A stretch of DNA of 64,000 nt from Elymus sibiricus (taxonomy: Eukaryota; Streptophyta; Magnoliopsida; Poales; Poaceae), in assembly GCA_039707655.1 (NCBI GenBank), contig CM077665.1, positions 446,647,531 to 446,711,530 of the forward strand, given 5' to 3'. Positions 48,801 to 63,800 of this stretch are shown here, piece after piece. Under the pieces are notes generated by a model, which did not search any database, was not told where the DNA came from, and worked only from the letters and a program-made list of their open reading frames with translations. A program made the translations under genes and the position numbers. Numbering within the stretch: position 1 is the first letter of the stretch; each line of letters starts with the position of its first letter.

Positions 48801-51800
48801 TCCAGTTTGTACACGAAGTGCATCCAGTTTTTCCCGTAACCCTCTGAACTTTTTAGCACATGCTATGTGGGTGAAATTATGATTCCATGCCAATTTTCAA
48901 CCATTTCAGAGTTCATTTGCAGTGCTTTTTAATTTCAGGGTCATCTTAGCTCAAAATAAATCATGAATTCCATGAAAAATAGCAAATGAAGTCAGAAAAG
49001 GGTTGAAAAGTGATGACGTGGCTTTGAATGGTGCATATTGAATGAAGAAAAAGTCTTGAGTTAAAATATGGTTAAAAAAGTAAAATCAATTTGTAATAGA
49101 CGAGTTTTCGTCCGAAACCCTGATACTTCGAAGGAGATTGTCCAGTTTGTACACGAAGTGCATCCAGTTTTTCCTGTAACCCTCTCAACTTTTTAGCACA
49201 TGCTATGTGGGTGAAATTATGATACCATGCCAATTTTCAACCATTTCAGAGTTCATTTGCAGTGCTTTTCAATCTCAGGGTTATCTTAGCTCAAAATAAA
49301 TCATGAAATGCGTGACAAAAAGCAAATGAAGTCAGAAAAGGGTTGAAAAGTGATGATGTGGCTTTGAATGTGGCATTTTGAAGGCAGAAAAAGTCTTGAG
49401 TTAAAATATGTTTAAAAATGAAATCCCTTTGTAATAGACGAGTTTTCGTCTGAAACCTTAATACTTCGAAGGAGATTGTCCAGTTTGTACACGAAGTGCA
49501 TCCAGTTTTTCCTGTAACGCTCTCAACTTTTTAGCACATGCTATGTGGGTGAAATTATGATACCATGCCAATTTTCAACCATTTCAGAGATCATTTGCAG
49601 TGCTTTTCAATCTCAGGGTCATCTTAGTTCAAAATAAATCATGAAATGCATGAAAAATAGCAAATGAAGTCAGAAAAGGGTTGAAAAGTGATGACGTGGC
49701 TTTGAATGGTGCATATTGAATGTAGAAAAAGTCTTGAGTTAGAATGTGTTTAAAAAAATGAAATCCCTTTGTAATAGACGAGTTTTCGTCTGAAACCCTC
49801 ATATTTCGATGGAGATTGTCCAGTTTGTACACGAAGTGCATCCAGTTTTTCCCGTAACCCTCTCAACTTTTTAGCACATGCTATGTGGGTGAAATTATGA
49901 TTCCATGCCAATTTTCAACCATTTCAGAGTTCATTTGCAGTGCTTTTCAATCTCAGGGTCATCTTAGCTCAAAATAAATCATGAAATGCATGAAAAATAG
50001 CAAATGAAGTCAGAAAAGGGTTGAAAAGTGATGACGTGGCTTTGAATGGTGCATATTGAATGCAGAAAAAGTCTTGAGGTAAAATATGTTTAAAAAAATG
50101 AAATCCCTTTGTAATAGACGAGTTTTCGTCCGAAACCCTCATATTTCGATGGAGATTGTCCAGTTTGTACACGAAGTGCATCCAGTTTTTCCCGTAACCC
50201 TCTCAACTTTTCAGCACATGCTATGTGGGTGAAATTATGATACCATGCCAATTTTCAACCATTTCAGAGTTCATTTGCAGTGCTTTTCAATTTCAGGGTC
50301 ATCTTAGCTCAAAATAAATCATGAAATGCATGAAAAATAGCAAATGAAGTCAGAAAAGGGTTGAAAAGTGATGATGTGGCTTTGAATGGTGCATATTGAA
50401 TGCAGAAAAAGTCTTGAGTTAAAATATGTTTAAAAATATGAAATCCCTTTGTAATAGACGAGTTTTCGTCTGAAACCCTCATATTTCGAAGGAGATTGTC
50501 CAGTTTGTACACGAAGTGCATCCAGTTTTTCCCGTAACCCTCTCAACTTTTTAGCACATGCTATGTGGGTGCAATTATGATACCACGCCAATTTTCAACC
50601 ATTTCAGAGTTCATTTGCAGTGCTTTTCAATTTCAGGGTCATCTTAGCTCAAAATAAATCATGAAATGCATGAAAAATAGCAAATGAAGTCAGAAAAGGG
50701 TTGAAAAGTGATGATCTGGCTTTGAATGGTGCATATTGAATGCAGAAAAAGTCTTGAGTTAAAATATGTTTAAAAAAATAAAATCCCTTTGTAATAGACG
50801 AGTTTTCGTCCGAAACCCTGATACTTCGAAGGAGATTGTCCAGTTTGTACACGAAGTGCATCCAGTTTTTCCCGTAACCCTCTCACCATTTTAGCACATG
50901 CTATGTGGGTGAAATTATGATACCATGCCAGTTTTCCACCATTTCAGAGATCATTTGCAATGCTTTTCAATCTCAGGGTCATCTTAGGTCAAAATAAATC
51001 ATGAAATGCATGAAAAATAGCAAATGAAGTCAGAAAAGGGTTGAAAAGTGATGACGTGGATTTGAATGGTGCATATTGAATGTAGAAAAAGTCTCGAGTT
51101 AGAATGTGTTTAAAAAAATGAAATCCCTTTGTAATAGACGAGTTTTCGTCTGAAACCCTCATATTTCGATGGAGATTGTCCAGTTTGTACACGAAGTGCA
51201 TCCAGTTTTTCCCGTAACCCTCTCAACTTTTTAGCACATGCTATGTGGGTGAAATTATGATACCATGCCAATTTTCAACCATTTCAGAGTTCATTTGCAG
51301 TGCTTTTCAATTTCAGGGTCATCTTAGCTCAAAATAAATCATGAAATGCATGAAAAATAGCAAATGAAGTCAGAAAAGGGTTGAAAAGTGATGATGTGGC
51401 TTTGAATGGTGCATATTGAATGCAGAAAAAGTCTTGAGTTAAAATATGTTTAAAAATATGAAATCCCTTTGTAATAGACGAGTTTTCGTCTGAAACCCTC
51501 ATATTTCGAAGGAGATTGTCCAGTTTGTACACGAAGTGCATCCAGTTTTTCCCGTAACCCTCTCAACTTTTTAGCACATGCTATGTGGGTGCAATTATGA
51601 TACCACGCCAATTTTCAACCATTTCAGAGTTCATTTGCAGTGCTTTTCAATTTCAGGGTCATCTTAGCTCAAAATAAATCATGAAATGCATGAAAAATAG
51701 CAAATGAAGTCAGAAAAGGGTTGAAAAGTGATGATCTGGCTTTGAATGGTGCATATTGAATGCAGAAAAAGTCTTGAGTTAAAATATGTTTAAAAAAATA

Positions 51801-54800
51801 AAATCCCTTTGTAATAGACGAGTTTTCGTCCGAAACCCTGATACTTCGAAGGAGATTGTCCAGTTTGTACACGAAGTGCATCCAGTTTTTCCCGTAACCC
51901 TCTCACCATTTTAGCACATGCTATGTGGGTGAAATTATGATACCATGCCAATTTTCAACCATTTCAGAGTTCATTTGCGGTGCTTTTCAATCTCAGGGTC
52001 ATCTTAGCTCAAAATAAATCATGAAATGCATGAAAAATAGCAAATGAAGTCAGAAAAGGGTTGAAAAGTGATGATGTGGCTTTGAATGGCGCATATTCAA
52101 TGCAGAAAAAGTCTTGAATTAAAATATGTTTAAAAAATGAAATCCCTTTTGCAATAGACGAGTTTTCGTCCGAAACCCTGATACTTCGAAGGAGATTATC
52201 CAGTTTGTACACGAACTGCATCCAGTTTTTCCCGTAACCCTCTCAACTTTTTAGCATATGCTATGTGGGTGAAATTATGATACCATGCCAATTTTCAACC
52301 ATTTCAGAGTTCATTTGCAGTGCTTTTCAATCTCAGGGTCATCTTAGCTCAAAATAAATCATGAAATGCGTGAAAAATACCAAATGAAGTCAGAAAAGGG
52401 TTGAAAAGTGATGATGTGGCTTTGAATGGTGCATTTTGAAGGCAGAAAAAGTCTTGAGTTAAAATATGTTTAAAAATGAAATCCCTTTGTAATAGACGAG
52501 TTTTCGTCCGAAACCTTAATACTTCGAAGGAGATTGTCCAGTTTGTACACGAAGTGCATCTAGTTTTTCCTGTAACACTCTCAACTTTTTAGCACATGCT
52601 ATGTGGGTGAAATTATGATACCATGCCAATTTTCAACCATTTCAGAGATCATTTGCAGTGCTTTTCAATCTCAGGGTCATCTTAGCTCAAAATAAATCAT
52701 GAAATGCATGAAAAATAGCAAATGAAGTCAGAAAAGGGTTGAAAAGTGATGACGTGGCTTTGAATGGTGCATATTGAATGCAGAAAAAGTCTTGAGGTAA
52801 AATATGTTTAAAAAAATGAAATCCCTTTGTAATAGACGAGTTTTCGTCTGAAACCCTCATATTTCGATGGAGATTGTCCAGTTTGTACACGAAGTGCATC
52901 CAGTTTTTCCCGTAACCCTCTGAACTTTTTAGCACATGCTATGTGGGTGAAATTATGATACCATGCCAATTTTCAACCATTTCAGAGTTCATTTGCAGTG
53001 CTTTTCAATTTCAGGGTCATCTTAGCTCAAAATAAATCATGAAATGCATGAAAAATAGCAAATGAAGTCAGAAAAGGGTTGAAAAGTGATGACGTGGCTT
53101 TGAATGGTGCATATTGAATGAAGAAAAAGTTTTGAGTTAAAATTTGTTTAAAAAAATAAAATCAATTTGGAATAGACGAGTTTTCGTCCGAAACCCTCAT
53201 ACTTCGAAGGAGATTGTCCAGTTTGTACACGAAGTGCATCCAGTTTTTCCTGTAACCCTCTCAACTTTTTAGCACATGCTATGTGGGTGAAATTATGATA
53301 CCATGCCAATTTTCAACCATTTCATAGTTAATTTGCAGTGCTTTTCAATCTCAGGGTCATCTTAGCTCAAAATAAATCATGAAATGCGTGAAAAATAGCA
53401 AATGAAGTCAGAAAAGGGTTGAAAAGTGATGATGTGGCTTTGAATGGTGCATTTTGAAGGCAGAAAAAGTCTTGAGTTAAAATATGTTTAAAAATGAAAT
53501 CCCTTTGTAATAGACGAGTTTTCGTCCGAAACCTTAATACTTCGAAGGAGATTGTCCAGTTTGTACACGAAGTGCATCCAGTTTTTCCTGTAACCTCTCA
53601 ACTTTTTAGCACATGCTATGTGGGTGAAATTATGATACCATGCCAATTTTCAACCATTTCAGAGATCATTTGCAGTGCTTTTCAATCTCAGGGTCATCTT
53701 AGGTCAAAACAAATCATGAAATGCATGAAAAATAGCAAATGAAGTCAGAAAAGGGTTGAAAAGTGATGACGTGGCTTTGAATGGTGCATATTGAATGTAG
53801 AAAAAGTCTTGAGTTAGAATGTGTTTAAAAAAATGAAATCCCTTTGTAATAGACGAGTTTTCGTCTGAAACCCTCATATTTCGATGGAGATTGTCCAGTT
53901 TGTACACGAAGTGCATACAGTTTTTCCCGTAACCCTCTCAACTTTTTAGCACATGCTATGTGGGTGAAATTATGATACCATGCCAATTTTCAACCATTTC
54001 AGAGTTCATTTGCAGTGCTTTTCGATTTCAGGGTCATCTTAGCTCAAAATAAATCATGAAATGCATGAAAAATAGCAAATGAAGTCAGAAAAGGGTTGAA
54101 AAGTGATGATGTGGCTTTGAATGGTGCATATTGAATGCAGAAAAAGTCTTGAGTTAAAATATGTTTAAAAATATGAAATCCCTTTGTAATAGACGAGTTT
54201 TTGTCTGAAACCCTCATATTTCGAAGGAGATTGTCCAGTTTGTACACGAACTGCATCCAGTTTTTCCCGTAACCCTCTCAACTTTTTAGCACATGCTATG
54301 TGGGTGCAATTATGATACCACGCCAATTTTCAACCATTTCAGAGTTCATTTGCAGTGCTTTTCAATTTCAGGGTCATCTTAGCTCAAAATAAATCATGAA
54401 ATGCATGAAAAATAGCAAATGAAGTCAGAAAAGGGTTGAAAAGTGATGATCTGGCTTTGAATGGTGCATATTGAATGCAGAAAAAGTCTTGAGTTAAAAT
54501 ATGTTTAAAAAAATAAAATCCCTTTGTAATAGACGAGTTTTCGTCCGAAACCCTGATACATCGAAGGAGATTGTCCAGTTTGTACACGAAGTGCATCCAG
54601 TTTTTCCCGTAACCCTCTCACCATTTTAGCACATGGTATGTGGGTGTAATTATGATACCATGCCAATTTTCAACCATTTCAGAGTTCATTTGCGGTGCTT
54701 TTCAATCTCAGGGTCATCTTAGCTCAAAATAAATCATGAAATGCATGAAAAATAGCAAATGAAGTCAGAAAAGGGTTGAAAAGTGATGATGTGGCTTTGA

Positions 54801-57800
54801 ATGGTGCATATTCAATGCAGAAAAAGTCTTGAATTAAAATATGTTTAAAAAATGAAATCCCTTTTGCAATAGACGAGTTTTCGTCCGAAACCCTGATACT
54901 TCGAAGGAGATTATCCAGTTTGTACACGAAGTGCATCCAGTTTTTCCCGTAACCCTCTCAACTTTTTAGCACATGCTATGTGGGTGAAATTATGATACCA
55001 TGCCAATTTTCAACCATTTCAGAGTTCATTTGCAGTGCTTTTCAATCTCAGGGTCATCTTAGCTCAAAATAAATCATGAAATGCGTGAAAAATAGCAAAT
55101 GAAGTCAGAAAAGGGTTGAAAAGTGATGATGTGGCTTTGAATGGTGCATATTGAATGCAGAAAAAGTCTTGAGTTAAAATATGTTTAAAAATGAAATCCC
55201 TTTGTAATAGACGAGTTTTCGTCCGAAACCCTAATACTTCGAAGGAGATTGTCCAGTTTGTACACGAAGTGCATCCAGTTTTTCCTGTAACCCTCTCAAC
55301 TTTTTAGCACATGCTATGTGGGTGAAATTATGATACCATGCCAATTTTCAACCATTTCATAGATCATTTGCAGTGCTTTTCAATCTCAGGGTCATCTTAG
55401 CTCAAAATAAATCATGAAATGCATGAAAAATAGCAAATGAAGTCAGAAAAGGGTTGAAAAGTGATGACGTGGCTTTGAATGGTGCATATTGAATGCAGAA
55501 AAAGTCTTGAGATAAAATATGTTTAAAAAACTGAAATCCCTTTGTAATAGACGAGTTTTCGTCTGAAACCCTCATATTTCGAAGGAGATTGTCCAGTTTG
55601 TACACGAAGTGCATCCAGTTTTTCCCGTAACCCTCTCAACTTTTTAGCACATGCTATGTGGATGAAATTATGATACCATGCCAATTTTCAGCCATTTCAG
55701 AGTTCATTTGCAGTGCTTTTCAATTTCAGAGTCATCTTAGCTCAAAATAAATCATGAAATGCATGAAAAATAGCAAATGAAGTCAGAAAAGGGTTGAAAA
55801 GTGATGACGTGGCTTTGAATGGTGCATATTGAATGAAGAAAAAGTCTTGAGTTAAAATATGTTTAAAAAAATAAAATCAATTTGTAATAGACGAGTTTTC
55901 CTCCGAAACCCTGATACTTCGAAGGAGATTGTCCAGTTTGTACACGAAGTGCATCCAGTTTTTCCTGTAACCCTCTCAACTTTTTAGCACATGCTATGTG
56001 GACGAAATTATGATACCATGCCAATTTTCAACCATTTCAGAGTTCATTTGCAGTGCTTTTCAATCTCAGGGTCATCTTAGCACAAAATAAATCATGAAAT
56101 GCGTGAAAAATAGCAAATGAAGTCAGAAAAGGGTTGAAAAGTGATGATGTGGCTTTGAATGGTGCATATTGAAGGCAGAAAAAGTCTTGAGTTAAAATAT
56201 GTTTAAAAATGAAATCCCTTTGTAATAGACGAGTTTTCGTCCGAAACCTTAATACTTCGAAGGAGATTGTCCAGTTTGTACACGAAGTGCATCCAGTTTT
56301 TCCTGTAACCCTCTCAACTTTTTAGCACATGCTATGTGGGTGAAATTATGATACCATGCCAATTTTCAACCATTTCAGAGATCATTTGCAGTGCTTTTCA
56401 ATCTCAGGGTCATCTTAGGTCAAAATAAATCATGAAATGCATGAAAAATAGCAAATGAAGTCAGAAAAGGGTTGAAAGGTGATGACGTGGCTTTGAATGG
56501 TGCATATTGAATGTAGAAAAAGTCTTGAGTTAGAATGTGTTTAAAAAAATGAAATCCCTTTGTAATAGACGAGTTTTCGTCTCAAACCCTCATATTTCGA
56601 AGGAGATTGTCCAGTTTGTACACGAAGTGCATCCAGTTTTTCCCGTAACCCTCTCAACTTTTTAGCACATGCTATTTGGGTGAAATTATGATACCATGCA
56701 AGTTTTCAACCATTTCAGAGTTCATTTGCAGTGCTTTTCAATTTCAGGGTCATCTTAGCTCAAAATAAATCATGAAATGCATGAAAAATAGCAAATGAAG
56801 TCAGAAAAGGGTTGAAAAGTGATGATGTGGCTTTGAATGGTGCATATTGAATGCAGAAAAAGTCTTGAGTTAAAATATGTTTAAAAAAATAAAATCCCTT
56901 TGTAATAGACGAGTTTTCGTCCGAAACCCTGATACTTCGAAGGAGATTGTCTAGTTTGTACACGAAGTGCATCCAGTTTTTCCCGTAACCCTCTCACCAG
57001 TTTAGCACATGCTCTGTGGGTGAAATTATGATACCATGTCAATTTTCAACCATTTCAGAGTTCATTTGCAGTGCTTTTCAATCTCAGGGTCATCTTAGCT
57101 CAAAATAAATCATGAAATGCATGAAAAATAGAAATGAAGTCAGAAAAGGGTTGAAAAGTGATGATGTGGCTTTGAATGGTGCATATTCAATGCAGAAAAA
57201 GTCTTGAATTAAAATATGTTTAAATAATGAAATCCCTTTTGCAATAGACGAGTTTTCGTCCGAAACCCAGATACTTCGAAGGAGATTATCCAGTTTGTAC
57301 ACGAAGTGCATCCAGTTTTTCCCATAACCCTCTCAACTTTTTAGCACATGCTATGTGGGTGAAATTATGATACCATGCCAATTTTTAACCATTTCAGAGT
57401 TCATTTGCAGTGCTTTTCAATCTCAGGGTCATCTTAGCTCAAAATAAATCATGAAATGCATGAAAAATAGCAAATGAAGTCAGAAAAGGGTTGAAAAGTG
57501 ATGATGTGGCTTTGAATGGTGGATATTGAATGCAGAAAAAGTCTTGAGTTAAAATATGTTTAAAAACGAAATCCCTTTTGCAATAGACGAGTTTTCGTCC
57601 GAAACCCTGATACTTCGAAGGAGATTATCAAGTCTGTACTCGATGTGGTTCCAGTTTTTCCCGTAACCCTCTCAAGTTTTTAGCACATGCTATGTGGGTG
57701 AAATTATGATACCATGCCAATTTTCAACCATTTCACAGTTCATTTGCAGTGCTTTTCAATCACAGGGTCATCTTAGCTCAAAATAAATCATGAAATGCAT

Positions 57801-59128
57801 GAAAAATAGCAAATGAAGTCAGAAAAGGGTTGAAAAGTGATGATGTGGCTTTGAATGGGGCATATTGAATGCAGAAAAAGTCTTGAGTTAAAATATGTTT
57901 AAAAATATGAAATCCCTTTGTAATAGACGAATTTTCGTCTGAAACCCTCATATTTCGAAGGAGATTGTCCAGTTTGTACACGAAGTGCATCCAGTTTTTC
58001 CCGTAACCCTCTCAACGTTTTAGCACATGCTATGTGGGTGCAATTATGATACCACGCCAATTTTCAACCATTTCAGAGTTCATTAGAAGTGCTTTTCAAT
58101 TTCAGGGTCATCTTAGCTCAAAATAAATCATGAAATGCATGAAAAATAGCAAATGAAGTTAGAAAAGGGTTGAAAAGTGATGATCTGGCTTTGAATGGTG
58201 CATATTGAATGCAAAAAAAGTCTTGAGTTAAAATATGTTTAAAAAAATAAAATCCCTTTGTAATAGACGAGTTTTCGTCCGAAACCCTGATACTTCGAAG
58301 GAGATTGTCCAGTTTGTACACGAAGTGCATCCAGTTTTTCCTGTAACCCTCTCACCATTTTAGCACATGCTATGTGGGTGAAATTATGATACCATGCCAA
58401 TTTTCAACCCTTTCAGAGTTCATTTGCGGTGCTTTTCAATCTGTGGGTCATCTTAGCTCAAAATAAATCATGAAATGCATGAAAAATAGCAAATGAAGTC
58501 AGAAAAGGGTTGAAAAGTGATGATGTGGCTTTGAATGGTGCATATTCAATGCAGAAAAAGTCTTGAATTAAAATATGTTTAAAAAATGAAATCCCTTTTG
58601 CAATAGACGAGTTTTCGTCCGAAACCCTCATACTTCGAAGGAGATTATCCAGTTTGTACACGAAGTGCATCCAGTTTTTCCCGTAACCCTCTCAACTTTT
58701 TAGCACATGCTATGTGGGTGAAATTATGATACCATGCCAATTTTCAACCATTTCAGAGTTCATTTGCAGTGCTTTTCAATCTCAGGGTCATCTTAGCTCA
58801 AAATAAATCATGAAATGCGTGAAAAATAGCAAATGAAGTCAGAAAAGGGTTGAAAAGTGATGATGTGGCTTTGAATGGTGCATATTGAATGCACAAAAAA
58901 ATCTTGAGTTAAAATATGTTTAAAAATGAAATCCCTTTGTAATAGACGAGTTTTCGTCCGAAACCCTAATACTTCGAAGGAGATGGTCCAGTTTGTACAC
59001 TAAGTGCATCCAGTTTTTCCTGTAACCCCCTCAACTTTTTAGCACATGCTATGTGGGTGAAATTATGATACCATGCCAATTTTCAACCATTTCAGAGATC
59101 ATTTGCAGTGCTTTTCAATCTCAGGGTC
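45887..59128 (+). repeat. Large duplicated block B (39 monomers, 13,242 bp)
   Basis: This block lies directly adjacent to block A in the same orientation, so the pair is a tandem duplication. By eye the copies differ by only a few bases per kilobase, for example GTGACAAAAAGC at 49313 against GTGACAAATAGC, and GAATGGTGC at 50722 against GAATTGTGC. Two extra monomers (53019 and 53359, types AATCAATTTG and GCGTG) sit between the equivalents of 40114 and 40454. A 2-bp loss at 53595 (GTAACCTCTC) creates a meaningless plus-strand open frame. Confidence 0.9.
53019..53695 (+). repeat. Two monomers present in block B but absent from block A
   Basis: The 677 bp hold an AATCAATTTG/GAATGAAG-type monomer and a GCGTG/GCATTTTGAAGG-type monomer. 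These two types always follow the GAGGTAAAAT type in the 8-monomer HOR (25516/25856, 28231/28571, 33662/34002), so block B keeps the older order and block A has probably lost them near 40388. Confidence 0.85.
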
Positions 59129-60826
59129 GTCTTAGCTCAAAATAAATCATGAAATGCATGAAAAATAGCAAATGAAGTCAGAAAAGGGTTGAAAAGTGAT
59201 GACGTGGCTTTGAATGGTGCATATTGAATGCAGAAAAAGTCTTGAGTTAAAATATGTTTAAAAAAATGAAATCCCTTTGTAATAGACGAGTTTTCGTCCG
59301 AAACCCTCATATTTCGAAGGAGATTGTCCAGTTTGTACACGAAGTGCATCTAGTTTTTCCCGTAACCCTCTCAACTTTTTAGCACATGCTATTTGGGTGA
59401 AATTATGAGACCATGCCAATTTTCAACCATTTCAGAGATCATTTGCAGTGCTTTTCAATCTCAGGGTCATCTTAGCTCAAAATAAATCATGAAATGCATG
59501 AAAAATAGCAAATGAAGTCAGAAAAGGGTTGAAAAGTGATGATGTGGCTTTGAATGGTGCATATTCAATGCAGAAAAAGTCTTGAATTAAAATATGTTTA
59601 AAAAATGAAATCCCTTTTGCAATAGACGAGTTTTCGTCCGAAACCCTGATACTTCGAAGGAGATTATCCAGTTTGTACACGAAGTGCATCCAGTTTTTCC
59701 CGTAACCCTCTCAACTTTTTAGCACATGCTATGTGGGTGAAATTATGATACCATGCCAATTTTCAACCATTTCAGAGTTCATTTGCAGTGCTTTTCAATC
59801 TCAGGGTCATCTTAGCTCAAAATAAATCATGAAATGCGTGAAAAATAGCAAATGAAGTCAGAAAAGGGTTGAAAAGTGATGATGTGGCTTTGAATGGTGC
59901 ATATTGAAGGCAGAAAAAGTCTTGAGTTAAAATATGTTTAAAAATGAAATCCCTTTGTAATAGACGAGTTTTCGTCCGAAACCTTAATACTTCGAAGGAG
60001 ATTGTCCAGTTTGTACACGAAGTGCATCCAGTTTTTCCTGTAACCCTCTCAACTTTTTAGCACATGCTATGTGGGTGAAATTATGATACCATGCCAATTT
60101 TCAACCATTTCAGAGATCATTTGCAGTGCTTTTCAATCTCAGGGTCATCTTAGGTCAAAATAAATCATGAAATGCATGAAAAATAGCAAATGAAGTCAGA
60201 AAAGGGTTGAAAAGTGATGACGTGGCTTTGAATGGTGCATATTGAATGTAGAAAAAGTCTTGAGTTAGAATGTGTTTAATAAAATGAAATCCCTTTGTAA
60301 TAGACGAGTTTTCGTCTGAAACCCTCATATTTCGAAGGAGATTGTCCAGTTTGTACACGAAGTGCATCCAGTTTTTCCCGTAACCCTCTCAACTTTTTAG
60401 CACATGCTATTTGGGTGAAATTATGATACCATGCCAATTTTCAACCATTTCAGAGTTCATTTGCAGTGCTTTTCAATTTCAGGGTCATCTTAGCTCAAAA
60501 TAAATCATGAAATGCATGAAAAATAGCAAATGAAGTCAGAAAAGGGTTGAAAATTGATGATGTGGCTTTGAATGGTGCATATTGAATGCAGAAAAAGTCT
60601 TGAGTTAAAATATGTTTAAAAAAATAAAATCCCTTTGTAATAGACGAGTTTTCGTCCGAAACCCTAATACTTCGAAGGAGATTGTCCAGTTTGTACACGA
60701 AGTGCATCCAGTTTTTCCCGTAACCCTCTCAACTTTTTAGCACATGCTATGTGGGTGAAATTATGATACCATGCCAATTTTCAACCATTTCAGAGTTCAT
60801 TTGCAGTGCTTTTCAATCTCAGGGTC
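59129..60826 (+). repeat. Satellite monomers between block B and the third partial copy
   Basis: Monomer starts are 59129, 59469, 59809, 60147 and 60487. The first resembles 45887 only at its start and soon differs: GAGTTAAAAT, CATCTAGTTTT and CTATTTGGG, the last two also seen in monomer 4475. Monomers 59809, 60147 and 60487 recur at 61845, 62183 and 62523 (offset 2,036 bp), including the GTTTAATAAAATG change unique to this pair. Confidence 0.82.
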
Positions 60827-63800
60827 ATCTTAGCTCAAAATAAATCATGAAATGCGTGAAAAATAGCAAATGAAGTCAGAAAAGGGTTGAAAAGTGATGA
60901 TTTGGCTTTGAATGGTGCATATTGAATGCAGAAAAAGTCTTGAGTTAAAATATGTTTAAAAATGAAATACCTTTGTAATAGACGAGTTTTCGTCCGAAAC
61001 CCTAATACTTCGAAGGAGATTGTCCAGTTTGTACACGAAGTGAATCCAGTTTTTCCTGTAACCCTCTCAACTTTTTAGCACATGCTATGTGGGTGAAATT
61101 ATGATACCATGCCAATTTTCAACCATTTCATAGATCATTTGCAGTGCTTTTCAATCTCAGGGTCATCTTAGCTCAAAATAAATCATGAAATGCATGAAAA
61201 ATAGCAAATGAAGTCAGAAAAGGGTTGAAAAGTGATGACGTGGCTTTGAATGGTGCATATTGAATGCAGAAAAAGTCCTGAGTTAAAATATGTTTAAAAA
61301 AATGAAATCCCTTTCTAATAGACGAGTTTTCGTCTGAAACCCTCATATTTCGAAGGAGATTGTCCAGTTTGCACACGAAGTGCATCCAGTTTTTCCCGTA
61401 ACCCTCTCAACTTTTTAGCACATGCTATGTGGGTGAAATTATGATACCATGCCAATTTTCAACCATTTCAGAGTTCATTTGCAGTGCTTTTCAATTTCAG
61501 GGTCATCTTAGCTCAAAATAAATCATGAAATGCATGAAAAATAGCAAATGAAGTCAGAAAAGGGTTGAAAAGTGATGACGTGGCTTTGAATGGTGCATAT
61601 TGAATGAAGAAAAAGTCTTGAGTTAAAATATGTTTAAAAAAATAAAATCAATTTGTAATAGACGAGTTTTCGTCCGAAACCCTGATACTTCGAAGGAGAT
61701 TGTCCAGTTTGTACACGAAGTGCATCCAGTTTTTCCTGTAACCCTCTCAACTTTTTAGCACATGCTATGTGGGTGAAATTATGATACCATGCCAATTTTC
61801 AACCATTTCAGAGTTCATTTGCAGTGCTTTTCAATCTCAGGGTCATCTTAGCTCAAAATAAATCATGAAATGCGTGAAAAATAGCAAATGAAGTCATAAA
61901 AGGGTTGAAAAGTGATGATGTGGCTTTGAATGGTGCATATTGAAGGCAGAAAAAGTCTTGAGTTAAAATATGTTTAAAAATGAAATCCCTTTGTAATAGA
62001 CGAGTTTTCGTCCGAAACCTTAATACTTCGAAGGAGATTGTCCAGTTTGTACACGAAGTGCATCCAGTTTTTCCTGTAACCCTCTCAACTTTTGAGCACA
62101 TGCTATGTGGGTGAAATTATGATACCATGCCAATTTTCAACCATTTCAGAGATCATTTGCAGTGCTTTTCAATCTCAGGGTCATCTTAGGTCAAAATAAA
62201 TCATGAAATGCATGAAAAATAGCAAATGAAGTCAGAAAAGGGTTGAAAAGTGATGACGTGGCTTTGAATGGTGCATATTGAATGTAGAAAAAGTCTTGAG
62301 TTAGAATGTGTTTAATAAAATGAAATCCCTTTGTAATAGACGAGTTTTCGTCTGAAACCCTCATATTTCGAAGGAGATTGTCCAGTTTGTACACGAAGTG
62401 CATGCAGTTTTTCCCGTAACCCTCTCAACTTTTTAGCACATGCTATTTGGGTGAAATTATGATACCATGCCAATTTTCAACCATTTCAGAGTTCATTTGC
62501 AGTGCTTTTCAATTTCAGGGTCATCTTAGCTCAAAATAAATCATGAAATGCATGAAAAATAGCAAATGAAGTCAGAAAAGGGTTGAAAATTGATGATGTG
62601 GCTTTGAATGGTGCATATTGAATGCAGAAAAAGTCTTGAGTTAAAATATGTTTAAAAAAATAAAATCCCTTTGTAATAGACGAGTTTTCGTTCGAAACCC
62701 TGATACTTCGAAGGAGATTGTCCAGTTTGTACACGAAGTGCATCCAGTTTTTCCCGTAACCCTCTCACCTTTTTAGCACATGCTCTGTGGGTGAAATTAT
62801 GATACCATGTTAATTTTCAACCATTTCAGAGTTCATTTGCAGTGCTTTTCAATCTCAGGGTCATCTTAGCTCAAAATAAATCATGAAATGCATGAAAAAT
62901 AGCAAATGAAGTCAGAAAAGGGTTGAAAAGTGATGATGTGGCTTTGAATGGTGCATATTCAATGCAGAAAAAGTCTTGAATTAAAATATGTTTAAAAAAT
63001 GAAATCCCTTTTGCAATAGACGAGTTTTCGTCCGAAACCCTGATACTTCGAAGGAGATTATCCAGTTTGTACACGAAGTGCATCCAGTTTTTCCCATAAC
63101 CCTCTCAACTTTTTAGCACATGCTATGTGGGTGAAATTATGATACCATGCTAATTTTCAACCATTTCAGAGTTCATTTGCAGTGCTTTTCAATCTCAGGG
63201 TCATCTTAGCTCAAAATAAATCATGAAATGCATGAAAAATAGCAAATGAAGTCAGAAAAGGGTTGAAAAGTGATGATGTGGCTTTGAATGGTGGATATTG
63301 AATGCAGAAAATGTCTTGAGTTAAAATATGTTTAAAAACGAAATCCCTTTTGCAATAGACGAGTTTTCGTCCGAAACCCTGATACTTCGAAGGAGATTAT
63401 CAAGTTTGTACTTGATGTGCTTCCAGTTTTTCCCGTAACCCTCTCAAGTTTTTAGCACATGCTATGTGGGTGAAATTATGATACCATGCCAATTTTCAAC
63501 CATTTCACAGTTCATTTGCAGTGCTTTTCAATCACAGGGTCATCTTAGCTCAAAATAAATCATGAAATGCATGAAAAATAGCAAATGAAGTCAGAAAAGG
63601 GTTGAAAAGTGATGATGTGGCTTTGAATGGGGCATATTGAATGCAGAAAAAGTCTTGAGTTAAAATATGTTTAAAAATATGAATTCCCTTTGTAATAGAC
63701 GACTTTTCGTCTGAAACCCTCATATTTCGAAGGAGATTGTCCAGTTTGTACACAAAGTGCATCCAGTTTTTCCCGTAACCCTCTCAACTTTTTAGCACAT

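Noticed and set aside
53494..53742. 82-codon plus-strand open frame
   Set aside because: It exists only because of a 2-bp loss at about 53595 in one monomer; the translated sequence is satellite.
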